Source: Myxococcales bacterium UBA1238 (GTDB taxonomy: Bacteria > Myxococcota_A > Bradymonadia > UBA7976 > UBA1532). From it: DNA of 64,000 bases. Under the pieces are notes generated by a model. It saw nothing but the letters and a program-made list of their open reading frames with translations, did no database searches and was not told the origin of the DNA. The stretch spans positions 38,996 through 102,995 of the forward strand of contig DBWM01000037.1 of NCBI GenBank assembly GCA_002309015.1, read 5' to 3'. The position numbers and the translations under genes are program-made. This document shows positions 8,314 through 17,238 of this stretch, one piece after another (within the stretch, counting starts at the first letter, position 1; each line of letters begins with the position of its first letter).

Positions 8314-9099
8314 ATGAAACCTCCACACGCAGAAGCGGATCAGTTTGATCCCGAGCTCTATTGCCTGCTGCACGACGGCACCGAAGGCGACATCGCGTTT
8401 TACAAACATCTTTGCAAACATCAAGCGCAGGTGTTGGAACTCGGTTGCGGGGCGGGTCGCGTCTCGATTCCCCTGGTGCGTCAGGGCAGCTTTGTGGTGG
8501 GACTCGAGCAGGATCGCGGGATGCTGCGGCTGGCGGCTCAAAAACGCGCGCAACTGCGGCAAAGCCTTCGCGAAAAGCTCGCGCTCATTCAGGGCGATAT
8601 GCGGCGATTTGCCTTAAACGCGCTTTTCGATCGCATCGTGATCCCGTTCAACAGCCTCTATTGTTTAGGCGGCGAAGAACCCGTGCGCGAATGCCTCTCC
8701 TGCTGTTTTGCGCATTTAAAACCCGGCGGTCAGCTCGCCTTCGATTGCTATCCCATGTATAGAGGGGAGCCGCCGTTTGAGGCGCTGCAAGGCTGGCTGA
8801 CCACCCTCAAATCCGGTCGCCAGACCTACGACGTTTACGAAAACAGCGTGCAGGATCCGGAGCGCCAGCAGTTTGCCGTCACCTACACTTACAAAGATGG
8901 CCAGAATCGCGCGTTCGCTTACACGCTGCACCATTACTACTTGTTTGTGGACCGCTTTCGCCCGCTGCTTCAGAGCGCGGGCTTTACCAGAATCCAGGAG
9001 CGTCTGGGGTTTAAAGGCCGTCAGCGCGATGGCCAGCGGGTGTGGATCGCCGAAGCGCCCCAAAAGACCTCCCAGTCACCAAAAGAAGATCCCACATGA
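8314..9099 (+). CDS. Class I SAM-dependent methyltransferase
   Basis: Rossmann-fold methyltransferase: motif I VLELGCGAGRVSIPL, motif II VVGLEQDRGML, then LIQGDMRRF and the motif IV-like IVIPFNSLYCL, with LKPGGQLAFDCYP later. The acceptor substrate cannot be inferred. Both the ATG at 8314 and one at 8263 lack a good ribosome site; 8314 starts just before the conserved region and was preferred. It is divergent from the CPBP protease, and its stop overlaps the next start as ATGA. It is a paralogue of the methyltransferase at 10827-11636. Confidence 0.82.
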   Translation: MKPPHAEADQFDPELYCLLHDGTEGDIAFYKHLCKHQAQVLELGCGAGRVSIPLVRQGSFVVGLEQDRGMLRLAAQKRAQLRQSLREKLALIQGDMRRFALNALFDRIVIPFNSLYCLGGEEPVRECLSCCFAHLKPGGQLAFDCYPMYRGEPPFEALQGWLTTLKSGRQTYDVYENSVQDPERQQFAVTYTYKDGQNRAFAYTLHHYYLFVDRFRPLLQSAGFTRIQERLGFKGRQRDGQRVWIAEAPQKTSQSPKEDPT

Positions 9100-9830
9100 C
9101 AGAGCATGAAAAATACGCGCGCCTCGAGCGCCGGTTCGAAGGTCCCGAAATCCTGAACGATCTGCTGCGCAAATCGGGCTCGGAGCATACGGTGGACGAC
9201 CTGCGCTTTGAGTTTGAAGCCGCGCTCGAGGAAGGCACGGCGCCCGGCGAGGTGATCGCGCTCCTTTGGGACGACGAGCCTCATTTTGATTCGCCCGAGA
9301 TGGCGCGACGCACCTTCATGAACCTCTTTGGGCTTTACGACAGCATCGCGGCGGAGACCGGCGTCTTCGATTTGAATCCGGACGAAGAAGAGGACGATCA
9401 TCGCGGGCTTTCGACGCTGCAGGTGGAGTCCCTTTGGAACCGCCTCGAAGATCTGCCGTCCAGGGATCAGAAGCGCACCTACAACCGCTTCGACAACCAA
9501 TGCGCCGACATCCTGGCGTTTTTGTACGACGTCTTAAAACCGCAGGGCGATCTCGCCATCGAGACCGCAAGCGAACTCGCGTTTGAAAGCTGGTTCATTC
9601 TGAGCGAAGGCTACAAGAAGCCGCTCTCGCTGCCGGGCATCGGGTTGCTCTCGAAGCTGCATAAAACCCCCTGCGAGATGATCGAGGAGCCGGAGCCCGC
9701 GATCGCGGCGCTGGTGCATTGCACGCTCTACGAAAAAGCCGCCGACGACGAATCTCCGCTGCCCGAGGAGGCGATCGAGCCCATCGAAGCCGCGTTGCTG
9801 ACGGTCCGCCGCCTGCTTCGCCCCGAGTGA
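9096..9830 (+). CDS. Hypothetical acidic protein coupled to the methyltransferase
   Basis: 244 residues with no family recognised. It is acidic and helical, without signal peptide or membrane segment (LERRFEGPEILNDLLRKSG, FESWFILSEGYKKPLS). The start is fixed by an ATGA overlap with the methyltransferase stop. Its frame also runs upstream to 9042 inside the methyltransferase gene, where it would have no separate ribosome site. Cytoplasmic location and cotranslation suggest it acts with the methyltransferase, which is inference only. Confidence 0.7.
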   Translation: MTEHEKYARLERRFEGPEILNDLLRKSGSEHTVDDLRFEFEAALEEGTAPGEVIALLWDDEPHFDSPEMARRTFMNLFGLYDSIAAETGVFDLNPDEEEDDHRGLSTLQVESLWNRLEDLPSRDQKRTYNRFDNQCADILAFLYDVLKPQGDLAIETASELAFESWFILSEGYKKPLSLPGIGLLSKLHKTPCEMIEEPEPAIAALVHCTLYEKAADDESPLPEEAIEPIEAALLTVRRLLRPE

Positions 9831-9940
9831 TCGCCGCTGTTTTCAAACATTGCGCGTCCTTAAGCCCCGCCCTTCTCCCCATCACCCGCATCCGGGGGGT
9901 GAAAGCCCTTCGATCGTGAAACATTGAAACCTGCGTAAAG

Positions 9941-9969
9941 TTGCCCAAAGCGTTTTTGGGGGCTAGTCT
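9941..9969 (+). promoter_or_regulatory. Possible sigma70-type promoter of the phosphatase operon
   Basis: TTGCCC (9941-9946) and TAGTCT (9964-9969) are 17 bases apart and 27 bases before the chosen ATG of the PP2C gene. Both hexamers keep three or more consensus positions. The preceding stretch (9831-9940) holds no gene. Confidence 0.3.
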
Positions 9970-9996
9970 TGCGACATCTTTGGATTGCGAGCGGTC

Positions 9997-10830
9997 ATGA
10001 TTAAAACCAACCGAAAAGAATTAAGGGGGCGCTTTCCGCATACCCGCACCCACAGCCCGGCCTTCAGGGTTTGTGCTTACGGAAACAGCGATGTGGGGTT
10101 AAGGCGCGAGGCCAACGAGGATTCCTTCCTGCTTTTGCCCAAAAACGCGCTGTTCATCGTCGCCGACGGCATGGGAGGGCATGCAGGCGGGCAGGTGGCG
10201 AGCAAGCTGACGGTGCAAACGGTGGGACTGGCGCTGGTTCGAAGGCTTGCGGAAGCCGAGGCCGAGACCAAAAACGAGGGCACGCCGTTAAACATCGCCA
10301 AGATTCTGAGCGACGCGATCAGCGAGGCCTGCGCTGCGGTCTACGATTACGCGCGCGAATATCCCGCTCTGACCGGCATGGGCAGCACAGTTTCGGTGCT
10401 TTTGGTGTACGGCGCCATGGCCTGGATCGGGCATGTGGGCGATTCGCGGGCTTACCTGATGCGGAACGGCCGCATTTATCAGGTCACGGAAGATCACTCG
10501 CTGGTGCAGGAGCAGGTTTCGGCGGGCCTCATCACCCCGAGCCAGGCCAAAGTCTCCACCATGCGCAACATCATCACGCGCTCCATCGGTTTTGAGCGCG
10601 AAGTCCGCGTCGACACCGGTGCCCTGCCGCTGCAGGAAGGCGATCGCTTCCTACTCTGCTCCGACGGCCTGACGGGTCACATCGAAGACGACGAAATCCT
10701 GGAGATGGTCGAGCACACCCGCCTCCGAAACGCCCCCGACGCCCTGATCGCCCTCGCCAACGAGCGCGGCGGCGACGACAACACGACCGTCGTGATCGCC
10801 AAAATCGGCAGCAAGAAGCGCATCCGATGA
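9997..10830 (+). CDS. PP2C-family Ser/Thr protein phosphatase
   Basis: A 277-residue metal-dependent phosphatase of the PrpC/Stp type that reverses Hanks-kinase phosphorylation. All motifs are present: R-x-x-N-E-D-S (REANEDSF), the metal-binding VADGMGGHAGG, GMGSTVSVLLV, WIGHVGDSRAYL, LCSDGLTGHIEDDEI and GGDDNTTVVI. There is no membrane segment, so it is cytosolic. The frame runs to a TTG at 9985, but the ATG at 9997 is the more usual start. It overlaps the downstream methyltransferase by 4 bases. Two Ser/Thr kinases at 35.8 and 59.4 kb are possible substrates. Confidence 0.92.
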   Translation: MIKTNRKELRGRFPHTRTHSPAFRVCAYGNSDVGLRREANEDSFLLLPKNALFIVADGMGGHAGGQVASKLTVQTVGLALVRRLAEAEAETKNEGTPLNIAKILSDAISEACAAVYDYAREYPALTGMGSTVSVLLVYGAMAWIGHVGDSRAYLMRNGRIYQVTEDHSLVQEQVSAGLITPSQAKVSTMRNIITRSIGFEREVRVDTGALPLQEGDRFLLCSDGLTGHIEDDEILEMVEHTRLRNAPDALIALANERGGDDNTTVVIAKIGSKKRIR

Positions 10831-11636
10831 CGACCTTCGATCTGAAAGCGGGATCCTCCGACTATTACGTCGACGCGATCTATTACGACGACGAATATAA
10901 AAAGCGCACCGCCGACGTAAAGTTCTACACCGAGCGCTATTTGCAGGCGGGCGGGCAGGTTTTGGAGCTCGGCGTGGGATCGGGCCGGATCGCCCTCAAA
11001 GCGGCGCGCAAGGGTGCCTCGGTGCTGGGCCTCGATCTCTCGCCCACCATGCTCGCGCGCGCCGAAGAGCAGCGACAAAAACTCCCCAAAAGCCGCAGGG
11101 ACGCCGTCCGTTTTCTGCAGGGCGACATGCGCAGCTTCCAGCTCGACCGCCGTTTTCCGCTGGTGAGCTGCCCCTTCAACGCCTTCCAGCATCTTTACGC
11201 GCGCGAAGACATCGACAGCTGCCTCAACTGCGTCCGTTCGCACATGGCCCCCGGTTCAAAGTTCATTTTCGACGTATTGTTGCCCGACTTTGAGTATTTA
11301 ACGCGCTCCCCCTACAAAACATACGCGGGCGTTCGCTTTAAACATGCCCATTACGGCGTGCATTACGTCTACAGCGAACGAAGCGCCTACGATCCGATCG
11401 CTCAGGTCAACCAAATGTGGTTCATCATGGACCGCGATGAAGATCCCATCCCCGAACATCCCGACGCTCCCGCCCATATAGAGAACCAACTCTCCCACCG
11501 CTGCTTCTTCCCTGCCGAACTGGAATCCATTCTCTGGCACAACGGCTTTCAGATCGACGAACGATACGGCGATTTCGACGAATCTCCCTTAGAAAAAGAC
11601 AGCGAATCCCAGATCATGGTCTGCAGCCTGCGGTAA
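10827..11636 (+). CDS. Class I SAM-dependent methyltransferase
   Basis: 269 residues with motif I VLELGVGSGRIALKA, motif II VLGLDLSPTML, FLQGDMRSFQL and a motif IV-like VSCPFNAFQHLY. The block order and the phrase QGDMRxF...PFN match the methyltransferase at 8314-9099, so they are paralogues. The start overlaps the PP2C stop as ATGA, which indicates translational coupling to a phosphatase. The acceptor could be a protein, RNA or small molecule; the sequence does not say. Confidence 0.85.
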   Translation: MTTFDLKAGSSDYYVDAIYYDDEYKKRTADVKFYTERYLQAGGQVLELGVGSGRIALKAARKGASVLGLDLSPTMLARAEEQRQKLPKSRRDAVRFLQGDMRSFQLDRRFPLVSCPFNAFQHLYAREDIDSCLNCVRSHMAPGSKFIFDVLLPDFEYLTRSPYKTYAGVRFKHAHYGVHYVYSERSAYDPIAQVNQMWFIMDRDEDPIPEHPDAPAHIENQLSHRCFFPAELESILWHNGFQIDERYGDFDESPLEKDSESQIMVCSLR

Positions 11637-11660
11637 AGCGCGCTACAAACCCGCAATCTC

Positions 11661-11880
11661 TGCAAACATTAAGGGTTCATTTGAGTCTATTGGGTAATTG
11701 TTGCCGGTATCTGCTGCATGAAACACTATTGAATGCACAATCTTTCAAAACATCGCGCATAGTTTTGAGTTCAGGCATTCATCTTTTGCAAACATTGTCT
11801 CATGAATACAAATTAAAACAGCAATGTTTGCAAACATTTCGCGTCCATTCTCAAAACAACTGCCGATATTTACAAACATC
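11661..11880. repeat. Extragenic array with 42-bp register (TGCAAACATT motif)
   Basis: The stretch 11637-12005 holds no gene. TGCAAACATT occurs at 11661, 11787 and 11829, with variants TCAAAACATC at 11745 and TACAAACATC at 11871. All spacings are exact multiples of 42 bases. A weaker half-phase copy (CTCAAAACAA) is at 11850, giving a 21-bp sub-period. A GCCCGG/CCGGGC hairpin lies at 11934-11950 and could help end the convergent transcripts, though no T-run follows it. A single related motif (TTTCAAACATTGCGCGTCC) is at about 9841. Confidence 0.7.
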
Positions 11881-12005
11881 GATCATGTTATACACAAAAT
11901 AACGTCAGTTTAAGACGACAGCGTAGATTCGATGCCCGGTGAACCCGGGCGGTCTGGAATCAGGGCAGGTTTTCTGGAGGAAAAACGGAGGAGAGCGAGG
12001 GGCGA

Positions 12006-12917
12006 TCACCCCTGAACCAGGCGCAGGAGGCCTTCTTTGAGCGACAGCGCCGCTTTAAAGCCGAGTACCCTCTCGGCCTTCTCGACGGAGGCCACGCTCA
12101 GACGGGGATCACCTTCCCTTGCGGGCGCATATTGGGGCTTCAAATCGCAGTGATAGAGCGCTGCGAGCTCACGGTAGAGGGTGTTGATGGTCACCGACTC
12201 GCCGCGCGCGACGTTGCAGACGGTTCCTTTGGGATCAGACAGCTGAGATGCGAGGATCAAGGCCCGTACCACATCAAAGACGCTCACAAAATCGCGAGAC
12301 TGCTCGCCGTCTCCGTAGATGGTGACCGGCATCTTTTGCGAAAGATGCTTGCAAAACAGGCTGATGACCCCCGAATACGGGCTTGAGGGATCCTGTCTCG
12401 GCCCAAAGACGTTGAAGAATCTCAGGGCGACGGTCTCCAGACCGTAAAGGGACGCGTAGATTTGCAGGTAATATTCGGATGAAAGCTTTTCCAGAGCGTA
12501 GGGGGACGCGGGCGCGGGCAGATCGGACTCGAATTCGGGTTTGCCTGTACCCATACCGTAGACGGCAGCGGAGCTCGCGAGCACGACGCGTTTGACGCCA
12601 TGGGCACGGCAGGCTTCGAGCACGTTGAAGGTGCCCCCTAAATTGACCGCCTGGCTGCGACGGGGATCGGCGACGGTTTTGGGCACCGACGCGATGGCCG
12701 CCAGATGAAACACGCAATCGACCCCGCGCACCGCTTCCAAAACATCGTCAAACTGCGACACATCGCCCCTGATGAAGCGATGCGGGCAGGAGGCGAGGTT
12801 TTCTAAATGGCCGGTGGAGAGATCGTCGAGGACTGTAACGGTGTGGCCGGCCGAAGCGAGGGCGTCGCACAAATGCGAACCGATGAACCCCGCCCCGCCG
12901 GTAACGAGGGCGTGCAT
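12006..12917 (-). CDS. NAD-dependent sugar-nucleotide epimerase/dehydratase
   Basis: 303 residues of the extended short-chain dehydrogenase family, closest in feel to UDP-glucose or UDP-N-acetylglucosamine 4-epimerases. It has the NAD site GGAGFIGSHL, the Asp of VLDDLSTG, FHLAAIASVP, SSAAVYG and the catalytic Tyr-x-x-x-Lys in SPYALEKLSSE, then RFFNVFGPRQ. Residues that decide the sugar cannot be read with confidence. It starts 10 bases after the V-ATPase K gene and may be cotranscribed with that operon, with no obvious functional link. Confidence 0.85.
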   Translation of the reverse strand: MHALVTGGAGFIGSHLCDALASAGHTVTVLDDLSTGHLENLASCPHRFIRGDVSQFDDVLEAVRGVDCVFHLAAIASVPKTVADPRRSQAVNLGGTFNVLEACRAHGVKRVVLASSAAVYGMGTGKPEFESDLPAPASPYALEKLSSEYYLQIYASLYGLETVALRFFNVFGPRQDPSSPYSGVISLFCKHLSQKMPVTIYGDGEQSRDFVSVFDVVRALILASQLSDPKGTVCNVARGESVTINTLYRELAALYHCDLKPQYAPAREGDPRLSVASVEKAERVLGFKAALSLKEGLLRLVQG

Positions 12918-12927
12918 GGAAGGGATC

Positions 12928-13392
12928 TCACATCATGAGGAGCATGAAGACGAAGGAGAACAGACCGATGGTTTCGGCGATACCCATCGCGATGATCGAG
13001 AAGGCGAAGGGCTTGCCCTCGGATTCCGACATGGCGCGGATGGCGGCGGCACCGATCTTGCCCTGCATCCAGGCGCTGCCGAGCTGACCCAGACCGCAGC
13101 CGATGCCGATACCGCAGGTGGCGCCGATGGACTTCAGATCTGCGCCGTAGGTGGCGGCCTTCAGGCTGACGAGCATCAGCACGAAAGCGTAAATGGTCTG
13201 GGAAAGGGGCATACCGGTCAGGATGATGTACTTGAAGTTCAGGGGCTGGTTCGCGCGACCTTCCTTGGCCCACGCGCCGGCAGCGGCCTGACCCGCAGCA
13301 CCGATCCCGAGCGCGCTGCCCATTGCAGCAAGCCCCAGGCAGAGACCCAAACCAATCTGGCCAAACACCAACGCAAGAGAATCGAGATTCAT
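12928..13392 (-). CDS. V-type ATP synthase subunit K (proteolipid), Na+-type signature
   Basis: 154 residues forming four membrane helices as two fused hairpins, the rotor-ring subunit. The carboxylate that carries the ion is kept only in the second hairpin (GIAETIGLF, Glu140), while the first hairpin has Gln65 in MPLSQTIYAF. Counted against Enterococcus hirae NtpK as remembered (Leu61, Thr64, Gln65, Gln110, Glu139), this protein has Met61, Ser64, Gln65, Gln110 (WMQGKIGAA) and Glu140, at almost the same numbering. The Na+ ligand set is therefore largely kept. Na+ coupling is inference. Confidence 0.9.
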   Translation of the reverse strand: MNLDSLALVFGQIGLGLCLGLAAMGSALGIGAAGQAAAGAWAKEGRANQPLNFKYIILTGMPLSQTIYAFVLMLVSLKAATYGADLKSIGATCGIGIGCGLGQLGSAWMQGKIGAAAIRAMSESEGKPFAFSIIAMGIAETIGLFSFVFMLLMM

Positions 13393-13406
13393 AACAACTC
13401 CTTTAC

Positions 13407-15302
13407 TCAGCCCTCGGGCTCTGCCTTATGGGCAAAGGGCGCATAGGCATGTCCCGCCCACTGAACGCCCGCATTGTTTGAGAATTCCAACATGTTCAAA
13501 CGTACGCCGTGCGCAAAGATCGCGATGGCGCACAAAGCCGCATTCAACAGGTGACCGCAAAGCAAAATGACGAGCCCAAGGCTCCAGTGCGCGTTGGTCG
13601 AAATGAGACCGGTCAGATAGTTGAACGCAAACGCGATGTAGTAACTCGCCATGCCCACCGCCATCAGGCGGATGTAGCTCATGGTGTCGGAGAAGGTGGA
13701 GATCGCCGGCAGGATGTTGCCGATGAGACCCAGGATGGGATTGCGCGCCGAAAGGACGATCAGCGCACCGCCCGCGATCATCAGGCCCGAAGACACCGAC
13801 ATCGGCATCCACATGTATTTGCCGTTGTCGACTTCTTTAAAGAGCAGCATCCAGACCACGCCGAGCATGCCCGCAAGCAACAGCGCAAAACCGAACGAGG
13901 CGATCCCCGTGCGATTTTTGCGGTTGGTCCAGGCCTGAAGCAGCTGCGCCACCACGAGATGGATCGAGCCGATGATGAAGCTGATCATCATAAGCAGGTT
14001 GCGCGACATGACCGGATCGGGCGTGCCCTTGCTGTCCAAGGGATAGAGAGGTGCGAGCTTGCACATCCAGCCCGCGATCGCGCCGAGGGTGCCGCCTTTG
14101 GCGATCAAAGCCTGAACGTTGCCCGACTCGCCGCCCAAAACGTAAAGGCTGCCCTTGGTATCGAGGAACGCCAGGTTTTCGGGCTGAATCCCAAAGTAGT
14201 TGGCAGTTAAAACGCCCCATCCCATGGTCAGGACGCCAAAGATGATGATCAGGTTGGTCATGTCGCGGCCGGCCATCTTGACGCAGGCTTTGCGGAAGAT
14301 CAGCGGCAGGAGCGCGCAGAGCAAACCGTACCCCGCATCGCCGATCAGCATCGCCGCAAAGATCGGCAGCGCGATCATAAAGTAAGGCGCCAGATCGGGC
14401 TCGCGGTAACCGGGCACCGTACCCAGGATGTCGAACAGGCCCTTGATGGGGCGCGCCCACCAGGCATATTCCACGGCCGTCGGCGGATCCTCGTCCTCTG
14501 CGGGCTGCGTAAACTGCAACGCCGCCTCAAGATTGGCCGCCTTCAACGCCTCCTGCAGCGCGGGCACCTTGGATTCGGGCACCCAGCCCTGAAGCGCAAA
14601 CAAACCGTCGGATTCGAGCGCCGCCTTCTGCACTCGATCGAGGGTGACCGCATCTTCAAGGCGCGCAAGTTCTTTGGCGATCTTGGTTTTCTCGGCTGAG
14701 AGCACCACGATGCGCTCTGCGTCCTTATGCAACTGCGCGTCGAGATCCGCCGCTTCTTTTCGAAGACTCGGGCGATCGCGCAGAGGGCGCTCCAGCGGCT
14801 CCGCATCTTCGGGAAGCTGGGCATCGCCCACCGCCGCGACCACAAGACCGCGCGACGTGCGATTCAGCGCAAACACGCCCTCTTCGGAAACAGCGCCCCC
14901 GGGCAGCACAAAAAACCGCAGGCGCACGCCCGCCGCATCCAGGGCATCGAGGTCCGAAACGCGGGTATCGCCCCAAACTTCGAGCTGATCGATCTGGCGA
15001 TGGATGTTGGTGAGCTTGTTGTTCGCTTCGGCGTTGCGCTTTTGAATCTCGTTCAGCTCCGCGATCGCATCGCTGGCCGAAAGATTTGGATTTTCAGCAA
15101 CTTCCGCGCCTTTTACGGCATCAACCTGCGCAAAGGCGCGCCTGGCTGCATCGTACTGCGCCACCAAAGCTTCGTTGGCCGAAAGATTCCCCGACGACAC
15201 GGGCACCACATGCACGACGCCCGCGCGACCCAGGGTTTTTAACAGCGCCTTTCGATCAGAAACCCGGCCCACAATGTAGGCTTTATTCATGGTCAAAATC
15301 AT
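13407..15302 (-). CDS. V-type ATP synthase subunit I (stator a-subunit)
   Basis: 631 residues. The N-terminal soluble half (about 1-290) has alpha-helical coiled segments (NAEANNKLTNIHRQIDQLEVW, KTKIAKELARLEDA). The C-terminal half has seven or eight membrane helices (MIALPIFAAMLIGDAGYG, NLIIIFGVLTMGWGVLTA, SYIRLMAVGMASYYIAFAF). This subunit forms the ion half-channels against the K ring, and the essential Arg is probably in SYIRLMAVG. An ATGA overlap with subunit D supports the start at 15302; an ATG at 15290 is the alternative. Confidence 0.92.
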   Translation of the reverse strand: MILTMNKAYIVGRVSDRKALLKTLGRAGVVHVVPVSSGNLSANEALVAQYDAARRAFAQVDAVKGAEVAENPNLSASDAIAELNEIQKRNAEANNKLTNIHRQIDQLEVWGDTRVSDLDALDAAGVRLRFFVLPGGAVSEEGVFALNRTSRGLVVAAVGDAQLPEDAEPLERPLRDRPSLRKEAADLDAQLHKDAERIVVLSAEKTKIAKELARLEDAVTLDRVQKAALESDGLFALQGWVPESKVPALQEALKAANLEAALQFTQPAEDEDPPTAVEYAWWARPIKGLFDILGTVPGYREPDLAPYFMIALPIFAAMLIGDAGYGLLCALLPLIFRKACVKMAGRDMTNLIIIFGVLTMGWGVLTANYFGIQPENLAFLDTKGSLYVLGGESGNVQALIAKGGTLGAIAGWMCKLAPLYPLDSKGTPDPVMSRNLLMMISFIIGSIHLVVAQLLQAWTNRKNRTGIASFGFALLLAGMLGVVWMLLFKEVDNGKYMWMPMSVSSGLMIAGGALIVLSARNPILGLIGNILPAISTFSDTMSYIRLMAVGMASYYIAFAFNYLTGLISTNAHWSLGLVILLCGHLLNAALCAIAIFAHGVRLNMLEFSNNAGVQWAGHAYAPFAHKAEPEG

Positions 15303-15910
15303 GAGCCGGCCTCCCCTGTGATCTTGTTCTTGGCGATCTTTCCGCGGCCCACGGCCGAGGTCATCTCGTCGCCCAAACGAATGCGGATCTTGCGGATCGC
15401 TTCTTTGGCTTCGGGAATCTTGACCTTTTCAAACAAATTGACGCGCTGGATGATCTTGGTCAGCTCGTTGTTCAAAAGCCGGTTCTGCTCGCGCAAAACT
15501 TCGGCCTTGGCACGGCATGCGCGCTGACTTCGGAGATCTTTGAGCGTGCCATCGACGAACGCCGGCGTACCAAAGAGGCTGTAACGCACGGGAGGAAAAA
15601 CGCAGCCTTCAAACACGGGCAATGCCACGCCCGCAATGTTGTAGCTGCCGGTCTTCACTTCACTGGGCGTCGCCAGCGCTTCGAGATCTACACCGGATTT
15701 CAACACCGTAATCTGCCGATAAGGTGCGATGCGGGCGTCCGCTTGTCGCTCTTCCTCATCGGCTGCCCGCCGCGCGCGCTCCACATCGCGGATCGCCATT
15801 TGCAACTGCTGCTGCTTGAGCTTCAGCATGGGCAAATAGCGATTAAACCGCGTCAGGATTTCGCGCTGGCGCTTGAGCTCGGGTCTGGTGAGCTTGATCT
15901 TGGCAGCCAT
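15299..15910 (-). CDS. V-type ATP synthase subunit D (central shaft)
   Basis: 203 residues with the long N- and C-terminal coiled-coil helices of the rotor shaft: KIKLTRPELKRQREIL and LKLKQQQLQMAIRDVERAR at the start, then RSQRACRAKAEVLREQNRLL and VNLFEKVKIPEAKEAIRKIR near the end. The VNLFEKVxIPEAKxxIxxI block is diagnostic of subunit D. It sits 11 bases after subunit B and overlaps subunit I by 4 bases. Confidence 0.92.
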   Translation of the reverse strand: MAAKIKLTRPELKRQREILTRFNRYLPMLKLKQQQLQMAIRDVERARRAADEEERQADARIAPYRQITVLKSGVDLEALATPSEVKTGSYNIAGVALPVFEGCVFPPVRYSLFGTPAFVDGTLKDLRSQRACRAKAEVLREQNRLLNNELTKIIQRVNLFEKVKIPEAKEAIRKIRIRLGDEMTSAVGRGKIAKNKITGEAGS

Positions 15911-15921
15911 CCCGCTCCCCG

Positions 15922-17238
15922 TCAGTTCGCTTTGCCGCTATCCAAGGGCTTCGGCCAGTGTTTTTCGATGAGCGAGCTGCGGATACCCGTTTCGGCGGGC
16001 TCGAAGCAGTCCGCCAGAATCGCCCAGCATTTGTCGAGCGCCTCAAAGAGAGGGATGTTGACCGCCAAGCTCATGATTTCTTTTTCGAACCGTTCACCAA
16101 AGGCGAGCAGCTTCTGGTCCCATGCGCTCATTTCGAAGCCCATGTCGCGCTTTTCGCGGGTTTCTTTGCAGGTGGCGTACAGCTGAATGCAGCCATCCAT
16201 GATCGCGCGGTGATCGTCGCGGGTTTTACCGTTGACCTGCTGCTTTAAGCGGCTGAGGGAGCCGAAGGGCTCGATGCGGCCGTTGCGCAGGTAGAACTGG
16301 CCTTCGGTGATGTAACCGGTGTTGTCGGGCACGGGGTGCGTGACGTCGTCGCCGGGCATGGTGACGCAGGCGAGCAGGGTCATGGATCCGGCGCCATCGA
16401 AGTCGACGGCCTTCTCGTAACGGCGCGCGAGCTGCGTATAAAGATCGCCCGGATAACCGCGGTTGGACGGAATCTGCTCCATCGTGATCGCGATCTCTTT
16501 GAGCGCGTCGGCGTAAGAGGTCATGTCGGTGAGCAGCACCAGCACGCGCTTGCCCTTGAGGGCGAACGCTTCACCCATGGCCAGGCAGAGATCGGGCACC
16601 AGCAGGCATTCGACCACCGGATCGGCGGCGGTGTGGATCACCATCACGCTGCGGCCCAGAACTCCGCCCTGCTCAAAGGTATTGCGGAACTTGAGATAGT
16701 CGTCGTGGCGAAGGCCCATGCCGCCCAGAATGATGATGTCGGCCTTGGCCTGCAGACCGATGCGCGCGAGCAACTCGTTGTAAGGCTCACCGGCCACCGA
16801 GAAGATCGGGATCTTCTGCGACTCGACGAGCGAGTTGAAGATGTCAATCATCGGGATACCGGTGTGGATCATCTTGTCGGGGATTTCGCGCATCACGGGG
16901 TTGACGGCGGGCGAGCAGGTATCGACCGTTTCGCCTTCGACCGCAGGACGCCCATCGCGGGGATTGCCGGAACCATCGAACACGCGGCCCAGCAAATCTT
17001 CAGAAACCGAAACCTGCATCGGGCGGCCCAGAAAATGGACCTTCGCGTTGGTCGAAATGCCTTGCGTACCGGCAAAAACCTGAAGGGAGACCAGATCGTC
17101 CTGAACGCGGATCACCTGCGCCAGCGAGGGACCGCGATCGGTTTCGACCACAGCCAGTTCGTCGTAGCCCTGGCCTTTGGCGCGCACCTGCACCACGTTG
17201 CCGGCGATGCGGGTGATGTCGTCAAAATATTTCCTCAT
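15922..17238 (-). CDS. V-type ATP synthase subunit B
   Basis: 438 residues, the non-catalytic nucleotide-type subunit of the V1 head. It has the N-terminal beta-barrel (AVVETDRGPSLAQVIRV, DLLGRVFDGSGNPRDGRP). A degenerate P-loop region, FSVAGEPYNELLARI, lacks GKT, as expected for B. LLTDMTSYADALKEIA and IPSNRGYPGDLYTQLARRYE, with the arginine finger region, follow. It overlaps subunit A by 4 bases. Confidence 0.93.
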   Translation of the reverse strand: MRKYFDDITRIAGNVVQVRAKGQGYDELAVVETDRGPSLAQVIRVQDDLVSLQVFAGTQGISTNAKVHFLGRPMQVSVSEDLLGRVFDGSGNPRDGRPAVEGETVDTCSPAVNPVMREIPDKMIHTGIPMIDIFNSLVESQKIPIFSVAGEPYNELLARIGLQAKADIIILGGMGLRHDDYLKFRNTFEQGGVLGRSVMVIHTAADPVVECLLVPDLCLAMGEAFALKGKRVLVLLTDMTSYADALKEIAITMEQIPSNRGYPGDLYTQLARRYEKAVDFDGAGSMTLLACVTMPGDDVTHPVPDNTGYITEGQFYLRNGRIEPFGSLSRLKQQVNGKTRDDHRAIMDGCIQLYATCKETREKRDMGFEMSAWDQKLLAFGERFEKEIMSLAVNIPLFEALDKCWAILADCFEPAETGIRSSLIEKHWPKPLDSGKAN

